In this document: piece after piece, positions 17,471-26,270 of the stretch
Position numbering within the stretch: the first letter of the stretch is position 1
How the letters are laid out: every line of letters starts with the position of its first letter
The notes under the pieces: model-generated
Told to the model about the DNA's origin: nothing
Databases searched by the model: none
What the model saw: the letters and a program-made list of their open reading frames with translations, nothing else
Translations under genes and position numbers: made by a program
NCBI RefSeq assembly: GCF_900156255.1
Contig: NZ_FTMK01000006.1
Span: forward strand, 1-64,000
Origin: Paracoccus thiocyanatus
GTDB taxonomy: Bacteria > Pseudomonadota > Alphaproteobacteria > Rhodobacterales > Rhodobacteraceae
Length of the DNA: 64,000 bases
Reading direction: 5' to 3'

Positions 17471-18262
17471 ATGGATATTCTCGACCGCATCCGGGCTTAC
17501 AAGCTTGACGAAATCACCGCGGCCAAGGCCGCCCGGCCGCTGGCCGGCATCGAGGCCGCGGCCCGTGCCGCCACCCCGCCGCGCGGCTTTGCCGCCGCGC
17601 TGGAGGCCAAGGCTGCGACCGGCCACGCGCTGATCGCCGAGATCAAGAAGGCCAGCCCCTCCAAGGGCCTGATCCGCCCGGATTTCGACCCGCCCGCGCT
17701 GGCCCGCGCCTATCAGGCCGGGGGTGCCGCCTGCCTTTCGGTGCTGACCGACGGCCCCAGCTTCCAGGGCGCGCCCGAGTTCCTGACCGCCGCCCGCGAT
17801 GCCTGCGACCTGCCGGTGCTGCGCAAGGATTTCCTTTACGATCCCTATCAGGTGGCCGAGGCGCGCGCCTGGGGCGCCGATTGCATCCTGATCATCATGG
17901 CCTCGGTCGATGACGCCCTGGCCGCCGAACTAGAGGACGCGGCCTTTCACTGGGGCATGGATGCGCTGGTCGAGGTGCACGACCGCGCCGAACTGGACCG
18001 CGCCCTGCGCCTGAAATCGCCGCTGATCGGGGTGAACAACCGCAATCTCAAGACCTTCGAGGTCAGCCTGGACGCGACGCTGGACCTGGCGCCGCATGTG
18101 CCCGCGGATCGCGACCTGGTCTGCGAAAGCGGGCTTTTCACGCCTGCCGACCTGAACCGCATGGCCGAGGCCGGGATCCGGCGCTTCCTGATCGGGGAAA
18201 GCCTGATGCGCCAGCAGGACGTGACCGGCGCCACCCGCCAGATCCTGGGACTTGCCGCATGA
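17471..18262 (+). CDS. trpC: Indole-3-glycerol-phosphate synthase
   Basis: Fourth step of tryptophan synthesis, closing the indole ring. The 263-residue TIM barrel has the N-terminal [19 protein letters not shown] motif, [24 protein letters not shown] and the C-terminal phosphate site [10 protein letters not shown]. It is a monofunctional TrpC without a TrpF domain. Overlaps moaC by 4 bp (ATGA). trpF, trpB and trpA are not in the window. Confidence 0.97.
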   Translation: MDILDRIRAYKLDEITAAKAARPLAGIEAAARAATPPRGFAAALEAKAATGHALIAEIKKASPSKGLIRPDFDPPALARAYQAGGAACLSVLTDGPSFQGAPEFLTAARDACDLPVLRKDFLYDPYQVAEARAWGADCILIIMASVDDALAAELEDAAFHWGMDALVEVHDRAELDRALRLKSPLIGVNNRNLKTFEVSLDATLDLAPHVPADRDLVCESGLFTPADLNRMAEAGIRRFLIGESLMRQQDVTGATRQILGLAA

Positions 18263-18729
18263 GCCTGACGCATTTCGACGCCCAGGGCCAGGCGCATATG
18301 GTCGATGTCTCGGACAAGCCCGAAACCGCGCGCGAGGCGGTGGCCGAGGGCGTGGTGATCATGGCCCCCGAGACGCTGGCGCTGGCCCAGGGCGGCGCGG
18401 CCAAGGGCGACGTGATGGGCGTGGCGCGGCTGGCCGGCATCATGGGTGCCAAGCGCACCGCGGACCTGATCCCGCTTTGCCATCCGCTGCCGATCACCAA
18501 GGTCTCGGTCGAACTGGCGGCCGACCCCGCCCTGCCCGGCATCCGCATCACCGCCACGGTCAAGACCGCCGGCAAGACCGGGGTCGAGATGGAGGCGCTG
18601 ACCGCCGTCACGACCGCCTGCCTGACCGTTTACGACATGCTCAAGGCCGCGCAAAAGGACATGCGGATCGAAGGTGTCCGCCTGCTGTCCAAGACCGGCG
18701 GCAAATCGGGCGCCTTTCGCGCGCCCTGA
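18259..18729 (+). CDS. moaC: Cyclic pyranopterin monophosphate synthase
   Basis: Molybdenum cofactor synthesis: converts the MoaA product to cyclic pyranopterin monophosphate. The 156-residue protein shows [18 protein letters not shown], the substrate-pocket [17 protein letters not shown] and [20 protein letters not shown], followed by KTGGKSG. Overlaps trpC by 4 bp and is followed by moeA after 10 bp. The trpC-moaC-moeA-lexA order is familiar to me from other Rhodobacterales. Confidence 0.97.
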   Translation: MSLTHFDAQGQAHMVDVSDKPETAREAVAEGVVIMAPETLALAQGGAAKGDVMGVARLAGIMGAKRTADLIPLCHPLPITKVSVELAADPALPGIRITATVKTAGKTGVEMEALTAVTTACLTVYDMLKAAQKDMRIEGVRLLSKTGGKSGAFRAP

Positions 18730-18739
18730 AGGGGATAGA

Positions 18740-19912
18740 ATGATCAGCGTCGAAGAAGCCCGTTCCCGCGTCCTGGCCCTGGCCCGCCCGCCCGAGCCCG
18801 AAGAGATCGCGCTGGAACAGGCGCTTGGCCGCGCCCTGATCGCGCCGGCAATGGCGCGGCTGACCCAGCCGCCCTTCGACGCTGCCGCCATGGATGGCTA
18901 TGCGCTGCGCTCGGCCGACCTGCCCGGTCCCCTGCCGGTGATCGGCACCGCCGCCGCGGGCCAGCCCTATGAAGGCGACACGCCGCCCGGCAGCGCCATC
19001 CGCATCTTTACCGGCGCCCCCGTGCCGGCGGGCTATGACCGCGTGGTGATGCAGGAACTGGTCCAGCGCGACGGCCACCGCATTACCGTGGCCGAGCCGG
19101 GCCACAGCCACAACATCCGCGCCAAGGGCAATGATTTCACGCAGGGATCGGCGTTTCAGCCGCAGCGCCCGCTTCGCCCCGCCGACCTGGCGCTTGCCGC
19201 GGCGATGAACGTGCCGCGGCTGACGGTCGCCCGCCGCCCCCGCGTCGCGGTGCTGGCCGGCGGCGACGAGCTGGTTCCCCCCGGAAGCATGCCGGCGCCC
19301 GGACAGATCATCAGCTCGAACGATCTCGCCATCGCGGCCCTGGCGCGCGAGGCCGGGGCCGAGCCCGTCGTCCTGCCGCTGGCCCGCGATACCGAGGAAA
19401 GCCTGCGCGACCGCTTTGCCCAGGCGCAGGGCTGCGACCTGATCGTGACCATCGGCGGGGCCTCGGTCGGCGATCACGACCTGATCGGAAAGGTTGCGGC
19501 CGACCTGGGCATGGAGCGGGCGTTCTACAAGCTGGCGATGCGGCCGGGCAAGCCGCTGATGGCCGGCCGCATCGGGACGGCCGCGATGCTTGGCCTGCCG
19601 GGCAATCCGGTCTCTGCCGTCGTTTGCGCCAAGCTGTTCATGCAGCCGCTGATCCGCGCCATGCAGGGCCTGCCGCCGGGACCGGCGATCCTGCAAGCCG
19701 TCCTGGCCCGCGATCTGGCCCCCGAAGGCGACCGCCAGCACTATCTGCGCGCCCGGCTTGCCGCAGGCGACGCGCTGCCGCTGATCGAGCCCTTCGACGA
19801 CCAGGATTCCGCCCGGCTGTGGGTGCTGGCCGAGGCCGATGCGCTGCTTGTCCGTCCCGCCCATGATCCGGCCCGCAAGGCCGGCGAACGCATGAGCTAC
19901 CTGCCGCTCTAA
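18740..19912 (+). CDS. moeA: Molybdopterin molybdenumtransferase
   Basis: Inserts molybdate into adenylylated molybdopterin. The 390-residue protein has the MoeA N-terminal domain (AAMDGYALR), the IFTGAPVPAGYDRVVMQE region, the MoCF-binding domain with TIGGASVGDHDLI and AMRPGKPLMAGR, GLPGNPVSAVV, and a beta-barrel C-terminal domain. ATG 18740 follows GAAGGGGATAG; the frame from 18674 is too long. Last gene of the trpG-moeA series; a promoter for lexA lies in the following 111 bp. Confidence 0.96.
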   Translation: MISVEEARSRVLALARPPEPEEIALEQALGRALIAPAMARLTQPPFDAAAMDGYALRSADLPGPLPVIGTAAAGQPYEGDTPPGSAIRIFTGAPVPAGYDRVVMQELVQRDGHRITVAEPGHSHNIRAKGNDFTQGSAFQPQRPLRPADLALAAAMNVPRLTVARRPRVAVLAGGDELVPPGSMPAPGQIISSNDLAIAALAREAGAEPVVLPLARDTEESLRDRFAQAQGCDLIVTIGGASVGDHDLIGKVAADLGMERAFYKLAMRPGKPLMAGRIGTAAMLGLPGNPVSAVVCAKLFMQPLIRAMQGLPPGPAILQAVLARDLAPEGDRQHYLRARLAAGDALPLIEPFDDQDSARLWVLAEADALLVRPAHDPARKAGERMSYLPL

Positions 19913-19917
19913 GCGCG

Positions 19918-19933
19918 TTAACCGGAAATTTAC
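19918..19933. promoter_or_regulatory. Degenerate CtrA-like motif upstream of lexA
   Basis: TTAA at 19918-19921 is followed after 8 bp by TTAC (19930-19933). The CtrA consensus is TTAA-N7-TTAAC, so both spacing and the last half are imperfect. It lies about 18 bp upstream of the lexA -35. Low confidence. Confidence 0.2.
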
Positions 19934-19950
19934 CCGAATCGCCATAGTGA

Positions 19951-19979
19951 TTGACGCAAGGGATTGGCCGCGCTAGAAC
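19951..19979 (+). promoter_or_regulatory. Promoter of lexA
   Basis: TTGACG at 19951-19956, a 17-bp spacer and TAGAAC at 19974-19979. The -10 hexamer shares GAAC with the first half of the SOS box, so bound LexA would directly occlude RNA polymerase. Predicted start near 19986, 38 nt before the lexA ATG. Confidence 0.7.
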
Positions 19980-19990
19980 ATTCGACGAAC
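19976..19990 (+). promoter_or_regulatory. LexA operator (alphaproteobacterial SOS box)
   Basis: GAAC (19976-19979), seven bases, GAAC (19987-19990): an exact match to the direct-repeat operator GAAC-N7-GAAC known for alphaproteobacterial LexA (established for Rhodobacter and Rhizobium types). Its overlap with the -10 element predicts autorepression of lexA. Confidence 0.9.
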
Positions 19991-20023
19991 ATAACGGCGG
20001 CCGCAGCAGATCGGGGGCAGAGC

Positions 20024-20722
20024 ATGCTGACCAGGAAACAGATCCAGCTTCTTGAATTCATTCAGGCCCGCATGGCCCGCGACGGGGTGCCGCCTTCGTT
20101 CGACGAAATGAAAATCGCGCTGGACCTGCGCTCGAAATCGGGAATTCATCGCCTCGTGACCGCCCTTGAAGAACGCGGGTTCATCCGCCGCCTGCCGCAT
20201 CGCGCCCGAGCGCTGGAAATCGTCCGCCTGCCCGACAGCCTCAGCAAGGGATCGGGCTTCCAGCCCCGCGTGATCGACGGCGCCGTCCCCGACCGCGCCG
20301 CCCCGCTGCCCCGCGGCGCGATGGAGATTTCTGTATCGGCCATCGAATTGCCGGTGATGGGCCGCATCGCCGCCGGCGTCCCGATCGAGGCGATATCGGA
20401 AGTGTCGCATCACATCGCCGTGCCCGGCTCGATGCTTTCCGGCCAGGACCGGCATTATGCGCTGGAGGTGCGGGGCGATTCGATGATCGACGCCGGCATC
20501 AACGACGGCGACGTCGTGGTCATCCGCGAACAGGACACGGCTGAAAACGGCGACATCGTCGTCGCCCTGGTCGACGGTCACGAAGCGACGCTGAAACGCT
20601 ATCGCCGCAAGGGTGGCATGATCGCGCTGGAAGCCGCCAACCCCGCCTATGAAACCCGCGTCCTGCCCGAAGACAAGGTGCGCGTCCAGGGCCGGCTGGT
20701 GGGCTTGATCCGCAGCTATTAG
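20024..20722 (+). CDS. lexA: LexA repressor
   Basis: SOS-response repressor that self-cleaves when RecA is activated. The 232-residue protein has an N-terminal winged-helix domain ([12 protein letters not shown]..., [19 protein letters not shown]) and a C-terminal S24 protease domain: cleavage pair Ala117-Gly118 in RIAAGVP, catalytic Ser153 in GDSMIDAGI and Lys191 in ATLKRY. ATG 20024 has GGGGGCAG upstream; the frame from 19964 would put the operator inside the gene. An exact SOS box sits in its promoter. Length is typical for alphaproteobacterial LexA, which has a longer linker than the E. coli protein. Confidence 0.97.
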   Translation: MLTRKQIQLLEFIQARMARDGVPPSFDEMKIALDLRSKSGIHRLVTALEERGFIRRLPHRARALEIVRLPDSLSKGSGFQPRVIDGAVPDRAAPLPRGAMEISVSAIELPVMGRIAAGVPIEAISEVSHHIAVPGSMLSGQDRHYALEVRGDSMIDAGINDGDVVVIREQDTAENGDIVVALVDGHEATLKRYRRKGGMIALEAANPAYETRVLPEDKVRVQGRLVGLIRSY

Positions 20723-20767
20723 GCAAAGGCCGGCGTTCACTTGCGCGGCACGGGCCGCCGGCTGGCG

Positions 20768-20796
20768 TTGCGGGGGTTGGCCGGCTGCGCTAACCA
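20768..20796 (+). promoter_or_regulatory. Possible promoter of the D,D-carboxypeptidase gene
   Basis: TTGCGG (20768-20773) and TAACCA (20791-20796) are 17 bp apart; the start would be near 20803, 26 nt before the ATG at 20829. Weak consensus match. Confidence 0.3.
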
Positions 20797-20828
20797 TGGG
20801 GCCAAAGGCGACAGCTCAAGGATTATCC

Positions 20829-21977
20829 ATGCGCGCTCTGACGTTCCGCATCTTCGCTCTGGTCATGCTGCTTGCGCTGCCGGCACGGGCTTTTGACACC
20901 AATGCCCGCGCGGCCTGGGTCTATGACGTGGCGACGGGCACTGTGCTGATGGAAAAGAACGCCGACGAGCCGCTGCCCCCGGCGTCGATGTCCAAGCTGA
21001 TGACCGTCTACATGCTGTTCGAGGCGCTTGAGGAAGGCCGGGTGCAATCCGACACCCGGCTGCCCGTCTCGACCAAGGCGCGGCAGATGCAGGGCTCGAC
21101 CATGTTCCTGAACGAACAGGACCGCCCCACGGTCGAGGAGCTGATCAAGGGCATCATCGTGCTTTCCGGCAACGATGCCTGCGTGGTGGTGGCCGAAGGT
21201 CTTGCCGGCACCGAAGAAGCCTTTGCCCGCCAGATGACCGAGCGCGGCAAGGCGCTGGGGCTGACGCATTCGACCTTTGCCAATGCTTCCGGCTGGCCCG
21301 ATCCGCGGCATCGTATGTCGGCCCGCGACCTGGGCATCCTGGCGCAGCGGCTGATCAGCGATTTTCCCGACCTCTATCGGAGCTTCGCGATCGAGGAATA
21401 CCGTTTCGACGACCGCGCCCCCGCCAACCGCTTCAACCGCAATCCGCTGCTGAAGCTTGGGATCGGCGCCGACGGGCTGAAGACCGGCCACACGCAAGAG
21501 GCGGGCTACGGCCTTGTCGGCTCGGCCGTTCAGGGCGACCGGCGGGTCATCTTTGTGATCTCGGGGCTGCAAAGCGACCGTGCCCGCGCCGAAGAGGCCG
21601 AGCGCATCGTCAATTGGGCCTATCGCCAGTTCACCATGAAAACCATCATTCCCCAGGGTGAAATCGTGGCCCAGGCCCCGGTCTGGCTGGGCGGCCAGGG
21701 CAAGGTGGGGCTGACGACCGTCGATGGCGTCCGGGTGCTGATCCCCGCCGGATCGCAATCCGGCGTCACCGCCGAGGCCGTGTTCCGCGGCCCGATCGAG
21801 GCCCCGATCACCAAGGGCGACCGCTTGGGCGAGCTGGTGGTGAACATCCCCGGCGCCGGCCAGTCGCGCCTGCCGCTTCTCGCCGCCAGCGACGTGGCCC
21901 GCACCGGCGTGCTGGGCCGCATGCAGGGCGCGGCGTTCCGCCTGGGCCACAAGGCCATCCAGGCGGTGCGGAACTGA
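20829..21977 (+). CDS. dacC: D-alanyl-D-alanine carboxypeptidase (S11 penicillin-binding protein)
   Basis: Trims the terminal D-Ala of peptidoglycan pentapeptides in the periplasm. The 382-residue protein has a signal peptide (cleavage after PARA, about residue 21), the catalytic tetrad SMSK (Ser53, Lys56), SGN in VLSGNDACVV, and KTGH, the three S11 motifs in order, followed by a PBP5-type C-terminal beta domain and a C-terminal amphipathic end. Start ATG 20829 begins the signal peptide. It leads a close series tmk-holB-tatD-MBL. The symbol within the dacA/dacC/dacD group is approximate. Confidence 0.93.
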   Translation: MRALTFRIFALVMLLALPARAFDTNARAAWVYDVATGTVLMEKNADEPLPPASMSKLMTVYMLFEALEEGRVQSDTRLPVSTKARQMQGSTMFLNEQDRPTVEELIKGIIVLSGNDACVVVAEGLAGTEEAFARQMTERGKALGLTHSTFANASGWPDPRHRMSARDLGILAQRLISDFPDLYRSFAIEEYRFDDRAPANRFNRNPLLKLGIGADGLKTGHTQEAGYGLVGSAVQGDRRVIFVISGLQSDRARAEEAERIVNWAYRQFTMKTIIPQGEIVAQAPVWLGGQGKVGLTTVDGVRVLIPAGSQSGVTAEAVFRGPIEAPITKGDRLGELVVNIPGAGQSRLPLLAASDVARTGVLGRMQGAAFRLGHKAIQAVRN

Positions 21978-21991
21978 CGCGCGACCGGCCC

Positions 21992-22591
21992 ATGTTCATC
22001 AGCTTCGAAGGCATCGACGGTTCGGGAAAATCCACCCAGGCGCGGCGGCTGGCGCAAGCGTTGAACGCGCGCGGCACCGAGACGCTGCTGACCCGCGAAC
22101 CCGGCGGCAGCGAGGGCGCTGAGCAAATCCGCCGCCTGCTGGTCGAGGGGCGCGGCGAACGCTGGTCCCCCGAGACCGAGTTGCTGCTGTTCACCGCCGC
22201 CCGCCGCGATCATGTCGAACGGCTGATCCGTCCGGGGCTGGACCGCGGCGCCTGGATCGTCACCGACCGCTTTGCCGATTCCAGCCGCGTCTATCAGGGC
22301 GTAGCCCGCGCCGACCTACGCCATCTGGTCGAAGAATTGCACCGGCTCACCATCGGCATCGAACCCGACCGCACCTTTCTTATCGACATCGACCCGGCCG
22401 TGGCGCTGGCCCGCGGCCAGGCCCGCGGCGGGGCCGAGGATCGCTTCGAAGGGCTGGGCGTCGATTTCCAGCGCCGGCTACGGGCGGGCTTTCTGGCGCT
22501 GGCCGCCGAATGCCCCGACCGCATCCGCATCATCGATGGCCGCGGCACCGAAGATGACATCGCCGCCCGCGTGCTGGAGGCGCTGGAATGA
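21992..22591 (+). CDS. tmk: Thymidylate kinase
   Basis: Phosphorylates dTMP to dTDP. The 199-residue protein opens with the P-loop FEGIDGSGKST, has the TREPGGSEGAE dTMP segment, the TDRFADSSRVYQG region and the LID with Arg residues (GQARGGAEDRFE). It overlaps holB by 4 bp (ATGA); tmk-holB-tatD is a widely conserved order. Confidence 0.97.
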   Translation: MFISFEGIDGSGKSTQARRLAQALNARGTETLLTREPGGSEGAEQIRRLLVEGRGERWSPETELLLFTAARRDHVERLIRPGLDRGAWIVTDRFADSSRVYQGVARADLRHLVEELHRLTIGIEPDRTFLIDIDPAVALARGQARGGAEDRFEGLGVDFQRRLRAGFLALAAECPDRIRIIDGRGTEDDIAARVLEALE

Positions 22592-23685
22592 AAAGATCCG
22601 ACCGGGACGACGAGCCGCTGCCCGAGCCCGACCGCGTGCCGGGCGCCCCCCATCCGCGCGAAGCGACGCGGATCATCGGCCAGGACGGCGCGGTCGCAGA
22701 TTTCCTGGCGGCCGCGCGCGCGGGGCGGCTGCACCATGCCTGGCTGATCTCGGGGCCGCGCGGCACCGGCAAGGCCACCCTGGCCTGGTGCATCGCGAAA
22801 TGGCTGCTAAGCGGCGCGGCCACCGCCGACCTGACAGCGCCCCCGGACGACCCGGTCATCCGCCGCATCCGCGCCCTGTCCGAACCGCGGCTGCACCTGG
22901 TCCGGCGCCCGGTCGACGAAAAGACCCTGCGCCTGCGTGCCGAGATCACCGTGGACGAAATCCGCCGCCTTCAGGGCTTTTTCCACATGAGCGCGGCCGA
23001 GGGCGGGCGGCGCGTCGCCATCGTCGATGCGGCCGACGAGATGAACCCGGCCGCCGCCAATGCGCTGCTGAAGCTGCTGGAAGAACCGCCGCAGGATGCG
23101 ATCCTGCTTTTGGTCGCGCATCAGCCGGCCCGGCTTTTGCCGACCATCCGCTCGCGCTGCCGGGAAGTGCGGCTGCATCCGCTGGACGCCGCGGATATGG
23201 GCCTGGTGCTGCACGAATTGGGGCTGGACCACGACGCGGCGGCGCTTGCGGCACTGTCCGCCGGCTCGATCGGCGAGGCGTTGCGGCTGGCCGGGCAGGA
23301 CGGGCTGGCAGTTTACCGACAGATCGTCGGGCTTTTCGCGGAACATCCCCGCATGGACCGCCGCGTCGCCGCGGCCCTGGCCGAACGGGCCGCCGCCCGC
23401 GCCGGGGCCGAGGGCGATCCCTTCGACCTGGTCGTCACGCTGCTTGACCGCTTCCTGACGCGCGCCGCGCGCGCCGGCCTTCTGGGCGCCCCCCTGCCCG
23501 AGGCCGCCGAAGGCGAAGCCGCGGTGCTGAGCCGCATCGCCCCCGATCCGGCCGCGGCACGGCGTTGGGCGACAGCCCAGGCCGAACTGTCGGCCCGCGC
23601 CCGCGCCGGGCGGGCGGTCAACCTTGACCCTTCCGCGCTGGTGTTGGATATGCTGGTGGGGCTGGCAAACCAGCCTGCCGCCTGA
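22588..23685 (+). CDS. holB: DNA polymerase III subunit delta'
   Basis: Clamp-loader subunit. The 365-residue AAA+ protein has the P-loop-like ISGPRGTGKATLAW, the sensor/Walker-B region VAIVDAADEMNPAAANALLKLLEEPP, and LLPTIRSRCREV (SRC motif), followed by the helical collar domain. The zinc-binding cysteines between the P-loop and Walker B, present in many delta' proteins, are not visible; this is common in alphaproteobacteria in my recollection. It sits between tmk and tatD. Confidence 0.95.
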   Translation: MKRSDRDDEPLPEPDRVPGAPHPREATRIIGQDGAVADFLAAARAGRLHHAWLISGPRGTGKATLAWCIAKWLLSGAATADLTAPPDDPVIRRIRALSEPRLHLVRRPVDEKTLRLRAEITVDEIRRLQGFFHMSAAEGGRRVAIVDAADEMNPAAANALLKLLEEPPQDAILLLVAHQPARLLPTIRSRCREVRLHPLDAADMGLVLHELGLDHDAAALAALSAGSIGEALRLAGQDGLAVYRQIVGLFAEHPRMDRRVAAALAERAAARAGAEGDPFDLVVTLLDRFLTRAARAGLLGAPLPEAAEGEAAVLSRIAPDPAAARRWATAQAELSARARAGRAVNLDPSALVLDMLVGLANQPAA

Positions 23686-23697
23686 CGGAAGCCGCCG

Positions 23698-24495
23698 ATG
23701 TCCGAACCCGATCTTCCCATCCTGGTGGACAGCCATTGCCACCTGGATTTTCCCGATTTCGATGGCGAACATGCCGAACTGGTCGCCCGCGCCCATGCCG
23801 CCGGCGTGACCCGCATGGTCACCATCTGCACCCGCCTGCGCCATGAACCGCTGGTGCGCGCCATCGCCGAGGCGCATTCCGGCGTCTTTTACGCCGCGGG
23901 CACCCATCCGATGCATGCCGCAGAAGAACCCATGGCCAAGGTCGAGGAGCTGGTCGCCCTGTCGCGTCATCCGCGTTTCGTCGGCATCGGCGAAACCGGG
24001 CTGGACTATCATTACACCGCCGACAGCGCCGCGGTGCAGGCCGAAAGCCTGCGCATCCATATCGAGGCGGCGCGCCGCACCGGCCTGCCGCTGATCGTGC
24101 ATTCGCGCGACGCGGATCAGGACATGGCCCGTATCCTGACCGAGGAATATCGCGCCGGCGCCTTCACCGGCGTCATGCATTGCTATACCAGCGGCGCAGA
24201 ACTGGCGCGCGCGGCGCTGGACCTGGGGCTATACCTGTCCATGTCGGGCATCGCGGCCTTTCCGCGCTCGACCGAGATCCGCGAAATCTTTGCCGCAGCG
24301 CCCCGCGACCGCATCCTGGTCGAGACCGATGCGCCCTATCTGGCCCCCCCGCCCCATCGCGGCAAGCGCAACGAGCCGGCCTATGTCGCCCATACCGCCA
24401 GGGTCGGGGCCGAAGCCCTGGCCATGACCCCGCAGGCATTCGCCGAGCTGACCACGCGCAATTTCGAGCGGCTGTTTTCCAAGGCCGCGGCATGA
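23698..24495 (+). CDS. tatD: TatD family metal-dependent DNase
   Basis: A 265-residue amidohydrolase-like barrel with metal ligands in VDSHCHLDFPDF, the IGETGLDYHY acid, PLIVHSRDAD, GVMHCYTSG and the C-terminal ETDAPYLAPPPHRGKRNEPAY. TatD/YcfH proteins are 3'-5' exonucleases acting on single-stranded DNA or RNA. Stop and next start overlap by 4 bp with the metallo-hydrolase gene. Confidence 0.94.
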   Translation: MSEPDLPILVDSHCHLDFPDFDGEHAELVARAHAAGVTRMVTICTRLRHEPLVRAIAEAHSGVFYAAGTHPMHAAEEPMAKVEELVALSRHPRFVGIGETGLDYHYTADSAAVQAESLRIHIEAARRTGLPLIVHSRDADQDMARILTEEYRAGAFTGVMHCYTSGAELARAALDLGLYLSMSGIAAFPRSTEIREIFAAAPRDRILVETDAPYLAPPPHRGKRNEPAYVAHTARVGAEALAMTPQAFAELTTRNFERLFSKAAA

Positions 24496-25292
24496 TCCGC
24501 GCCACCATCCTCGGCTGCGGCTCCTCGGGGGGGGTGCCGCGGCTGGGCGGCCGCTGGGGCGAATGCGATCCGTCGAACCCGCGCAACCGCCGCCGCCGCT
24601 GCTCGCTTCTGGTCGAGCGGCTGGGCGACGGGGGCATTACCCGGCTGCTGATCGACACCGGCCCCGATCTGGTGGCGCAGCTTCTGGATGCCGGGGTCGG
24701 AGAGCTGGACGCCGTCGCCTATACCCATGCCCATGCCGATCATATCCACGGCATCGACGACCTGCGGCAGGTCGTGTTCAACACCCGCCGACGGATGCCG
24801 GCCTGGGCCGATGCGCCCACCGCGGCCGCGCTGAAGGCCCGCTTCGGCTATATTTTCGAAACGCCGCCCGGCTCGTCCTATCCGCCGGTCTGCGACTTGC
24901 AGGCGCTTGACGGTCCCTTTGCCATCGACGGCGCGGGCGGCCGGATCGAGGTCGCGCCGTTCCAGGTCGAACATGGCGACATGAATGCGCTTGGCTTTCG
25001 CCTCGGCGGAACCGGCCCAAGCCTGGTTTACCTGCCCGACGTCCTGGCCATCCCCGAAGACGCCTGGCCGGTGATCATGGGCTGCGATGTGTTCATCTGC
25101 GACGCGCTGCGGCGCATTCCTCATCCCAGCCATGCCCATCTGGCGCTGACGCTGGAATGGATCGCGCGCTCGGGCTGCGCGCGGGGGGTGATCACCAACA
25201 TGCATATCGACCTGGATTATGACGCGGTCATGCGCGAAACGCCGGAAAACGTCGTGCCCGCCTATGACGGCATGAGGATCGACATGGCATGA
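24492..25292 (+). CDS. Metallo-beta-lactamase-fold hydrolase, PhnP-like
   Basis: A 266-residue protein starting MIRATILGCGSSGGVPR, the PhnP/cyclic-phosphodiesterase-type N-terminus, with the metal motif THAHADHIHGIDDLR (HxHxDH), a Cys/Arg-rich loop near residue 30-40, VEHGDMNALGFRL, and the C-terminal ITNMHIDLDYD. Probably a phosphodiesterase. ATG 24492 overlaps the tatD stop (ATGA) and its own end overlaps the next gene by 4 bp. There is no phn operon nearby, so a phosphonate role is not implied. Confidence 0.9.
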   Translation: MIRATILGCGSSGGVPRLGGRWGECDPSNPRNRRRRCSLLVERLGDGGITRLLIDTGPDLVAQLLDAGVGELDAVAYTHAHADHIHGIDDLRQVVFNTRRRMPAWADAPTAAALKARFGYIFETPPGSSYPPVCDLQALDGPFAIDGAGGRIEVAPFQVEHGDMNALGFRLGGTGPSLVYLPDVLAIPEDAWPVIMGCDVFICDALRRIPHPSHAHLALTLEWIARSGCARGVITNMHIDLDYDAVMRETPENVVPAYDGMRIDMA

Positions 25293-26233
25293 CGGCGCTG
25301 TTCGACGTCATCCTGCCGGTCTTTCTGGTGGTCGGCTTCGGCTATCTGGTCTGCTGGCGCAAGTGGCTGTCCGAGGTCGCGGTCGATGGGGTGATGCGCT
25401 TTGCCCAGAACTTCGCGCTGCCGGTGCTGCTGTTTGGCGCCATCGCCGGGCTGGACCTGGGCGCGAATTACAAGCCGCTGCTGCTTTTGGCCTTTTACAG
25501 CGGCGCGCTGCTGTCCTTTGCCCTGGGGACCGCGCTTTCGCTTTACTGGCTGCGCCGCCCGGCCGAGGATGCCATCGCCATCGGCTTCGTCTGCCTGTTC
25601 TCGAACTCGCTGCTGCTGGGGGTACCGATCACCGAACGCGCCTATGGCCCCGAGGCGGTGCTGGGCAATTTCACCATCATCTCGATCCATTCGCCGCTGC
25701 TGTACACCTTTGGCATCACCGCGATGGAATTCGTGCGCGCGCGCGGCCAGAACCTGTCGCTGGGCGGGGTGGCGCTGCGGGCGCTGTCGGGGGTGCTGCA
25801 CACGCCGCTGGTCATCGGCATCCTGTGCGGCTTTGCCGTAAACCTGTCCATGCAGGCCGGGCTGGTGCTGCCCCAGGGATTTTGGGCGGCGGTGAAGATG
25901 ATATCCAACGCCGCGCTGCCGGCCGCCCTGTTCGGGCTGGGCGGCGTGCTTTACCGCTATCGGCCCGAAGGCGAGGCGCGGGCCATCGCCCTGTGCTGCG
26001 GCGCGTCGCTGCTGCTGCATCCGGCCGTGACCTTTGGCCTGGGCAAGCTGTTCGCGCTGAACCTGGCCGAGATGCGTTCGGCCGTGCTGACCGCCGCCAT
26101 GCCGCCGGGGGTCAATGCCTATATCTTCGCCGCGCTTTACGGGGTGGCCAAGCGCGTCTCGGCCTCGGCCGTGCTGGTGGCGACCGCGCTTTCGGTGCTG
26201 ACCGTCTGGTTCTGGCTCGCGGTCCTGCCCTGA
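25289..26233 (+). CDS. Auxin-efflux-carrier (AEC) family transporter
   Basis: A 314-residue integral membrane protein with about ten hydrophobic segments and the AEC/MdcF-type layout (two five-helix halves). Typical segments are VILPVFLVVGFGYLVCW at the N-terminus, FSNSLLLGVPITERAYG in the middle and MPPGVNAYIFAALYGV in the second half. In bacteria these carry malonate, malate or other carboxylates; the substrate is not determinable. Overlaps the preceding hydrolase by 4 bp. Confidence 0.9.
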   Translation: MTALFDVILPVFLVVGFGYLVCWRKWLSEVAVDGVMRFAQNFALPVLLFGAIAGLDLGANYKPLLLLAFYSGALLSFALGTALSLYWLRRPAEDAIAIGFVCLFSNSLLLGVPITERAYGPEAVLGNFTIISIHSPLLYTFGITAMEFVRARGQNLSLGGVALRALSGVLHTPLVIGILCGFAVNLSMQAGLVLPQGFWAAVKMISNAALPAALFGLGGVLYRYRPEGEARAIALCCGASLLLHPAVTFGLGKLFALNLAEMRSAVLTAAMPPGVNAYIFAALYGVAKRVSASAVLVATALSVLTVWFWLAVLP

Positions 26234-26236
26234 CGC

Positions 26237-26266
26237 GGAAACGCCGCCCGGCCAAGGCGGCGTTCC
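26237..26266. terminator. Hairpin between convergent AEC and potC-like genes
   Basis: GGAA(A)CGCCGCC and GGCGGCGTTCC pair over 11 bp with one bulged A and a 7-nt loop, filling the 37-bp gap between the AEC stop and the permease stop at 26271. No long T-run follows on either strand. A bidirectional terminator is the likely role. Confidence 0.5.
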
Positions 26267-26270
26267 GTGG

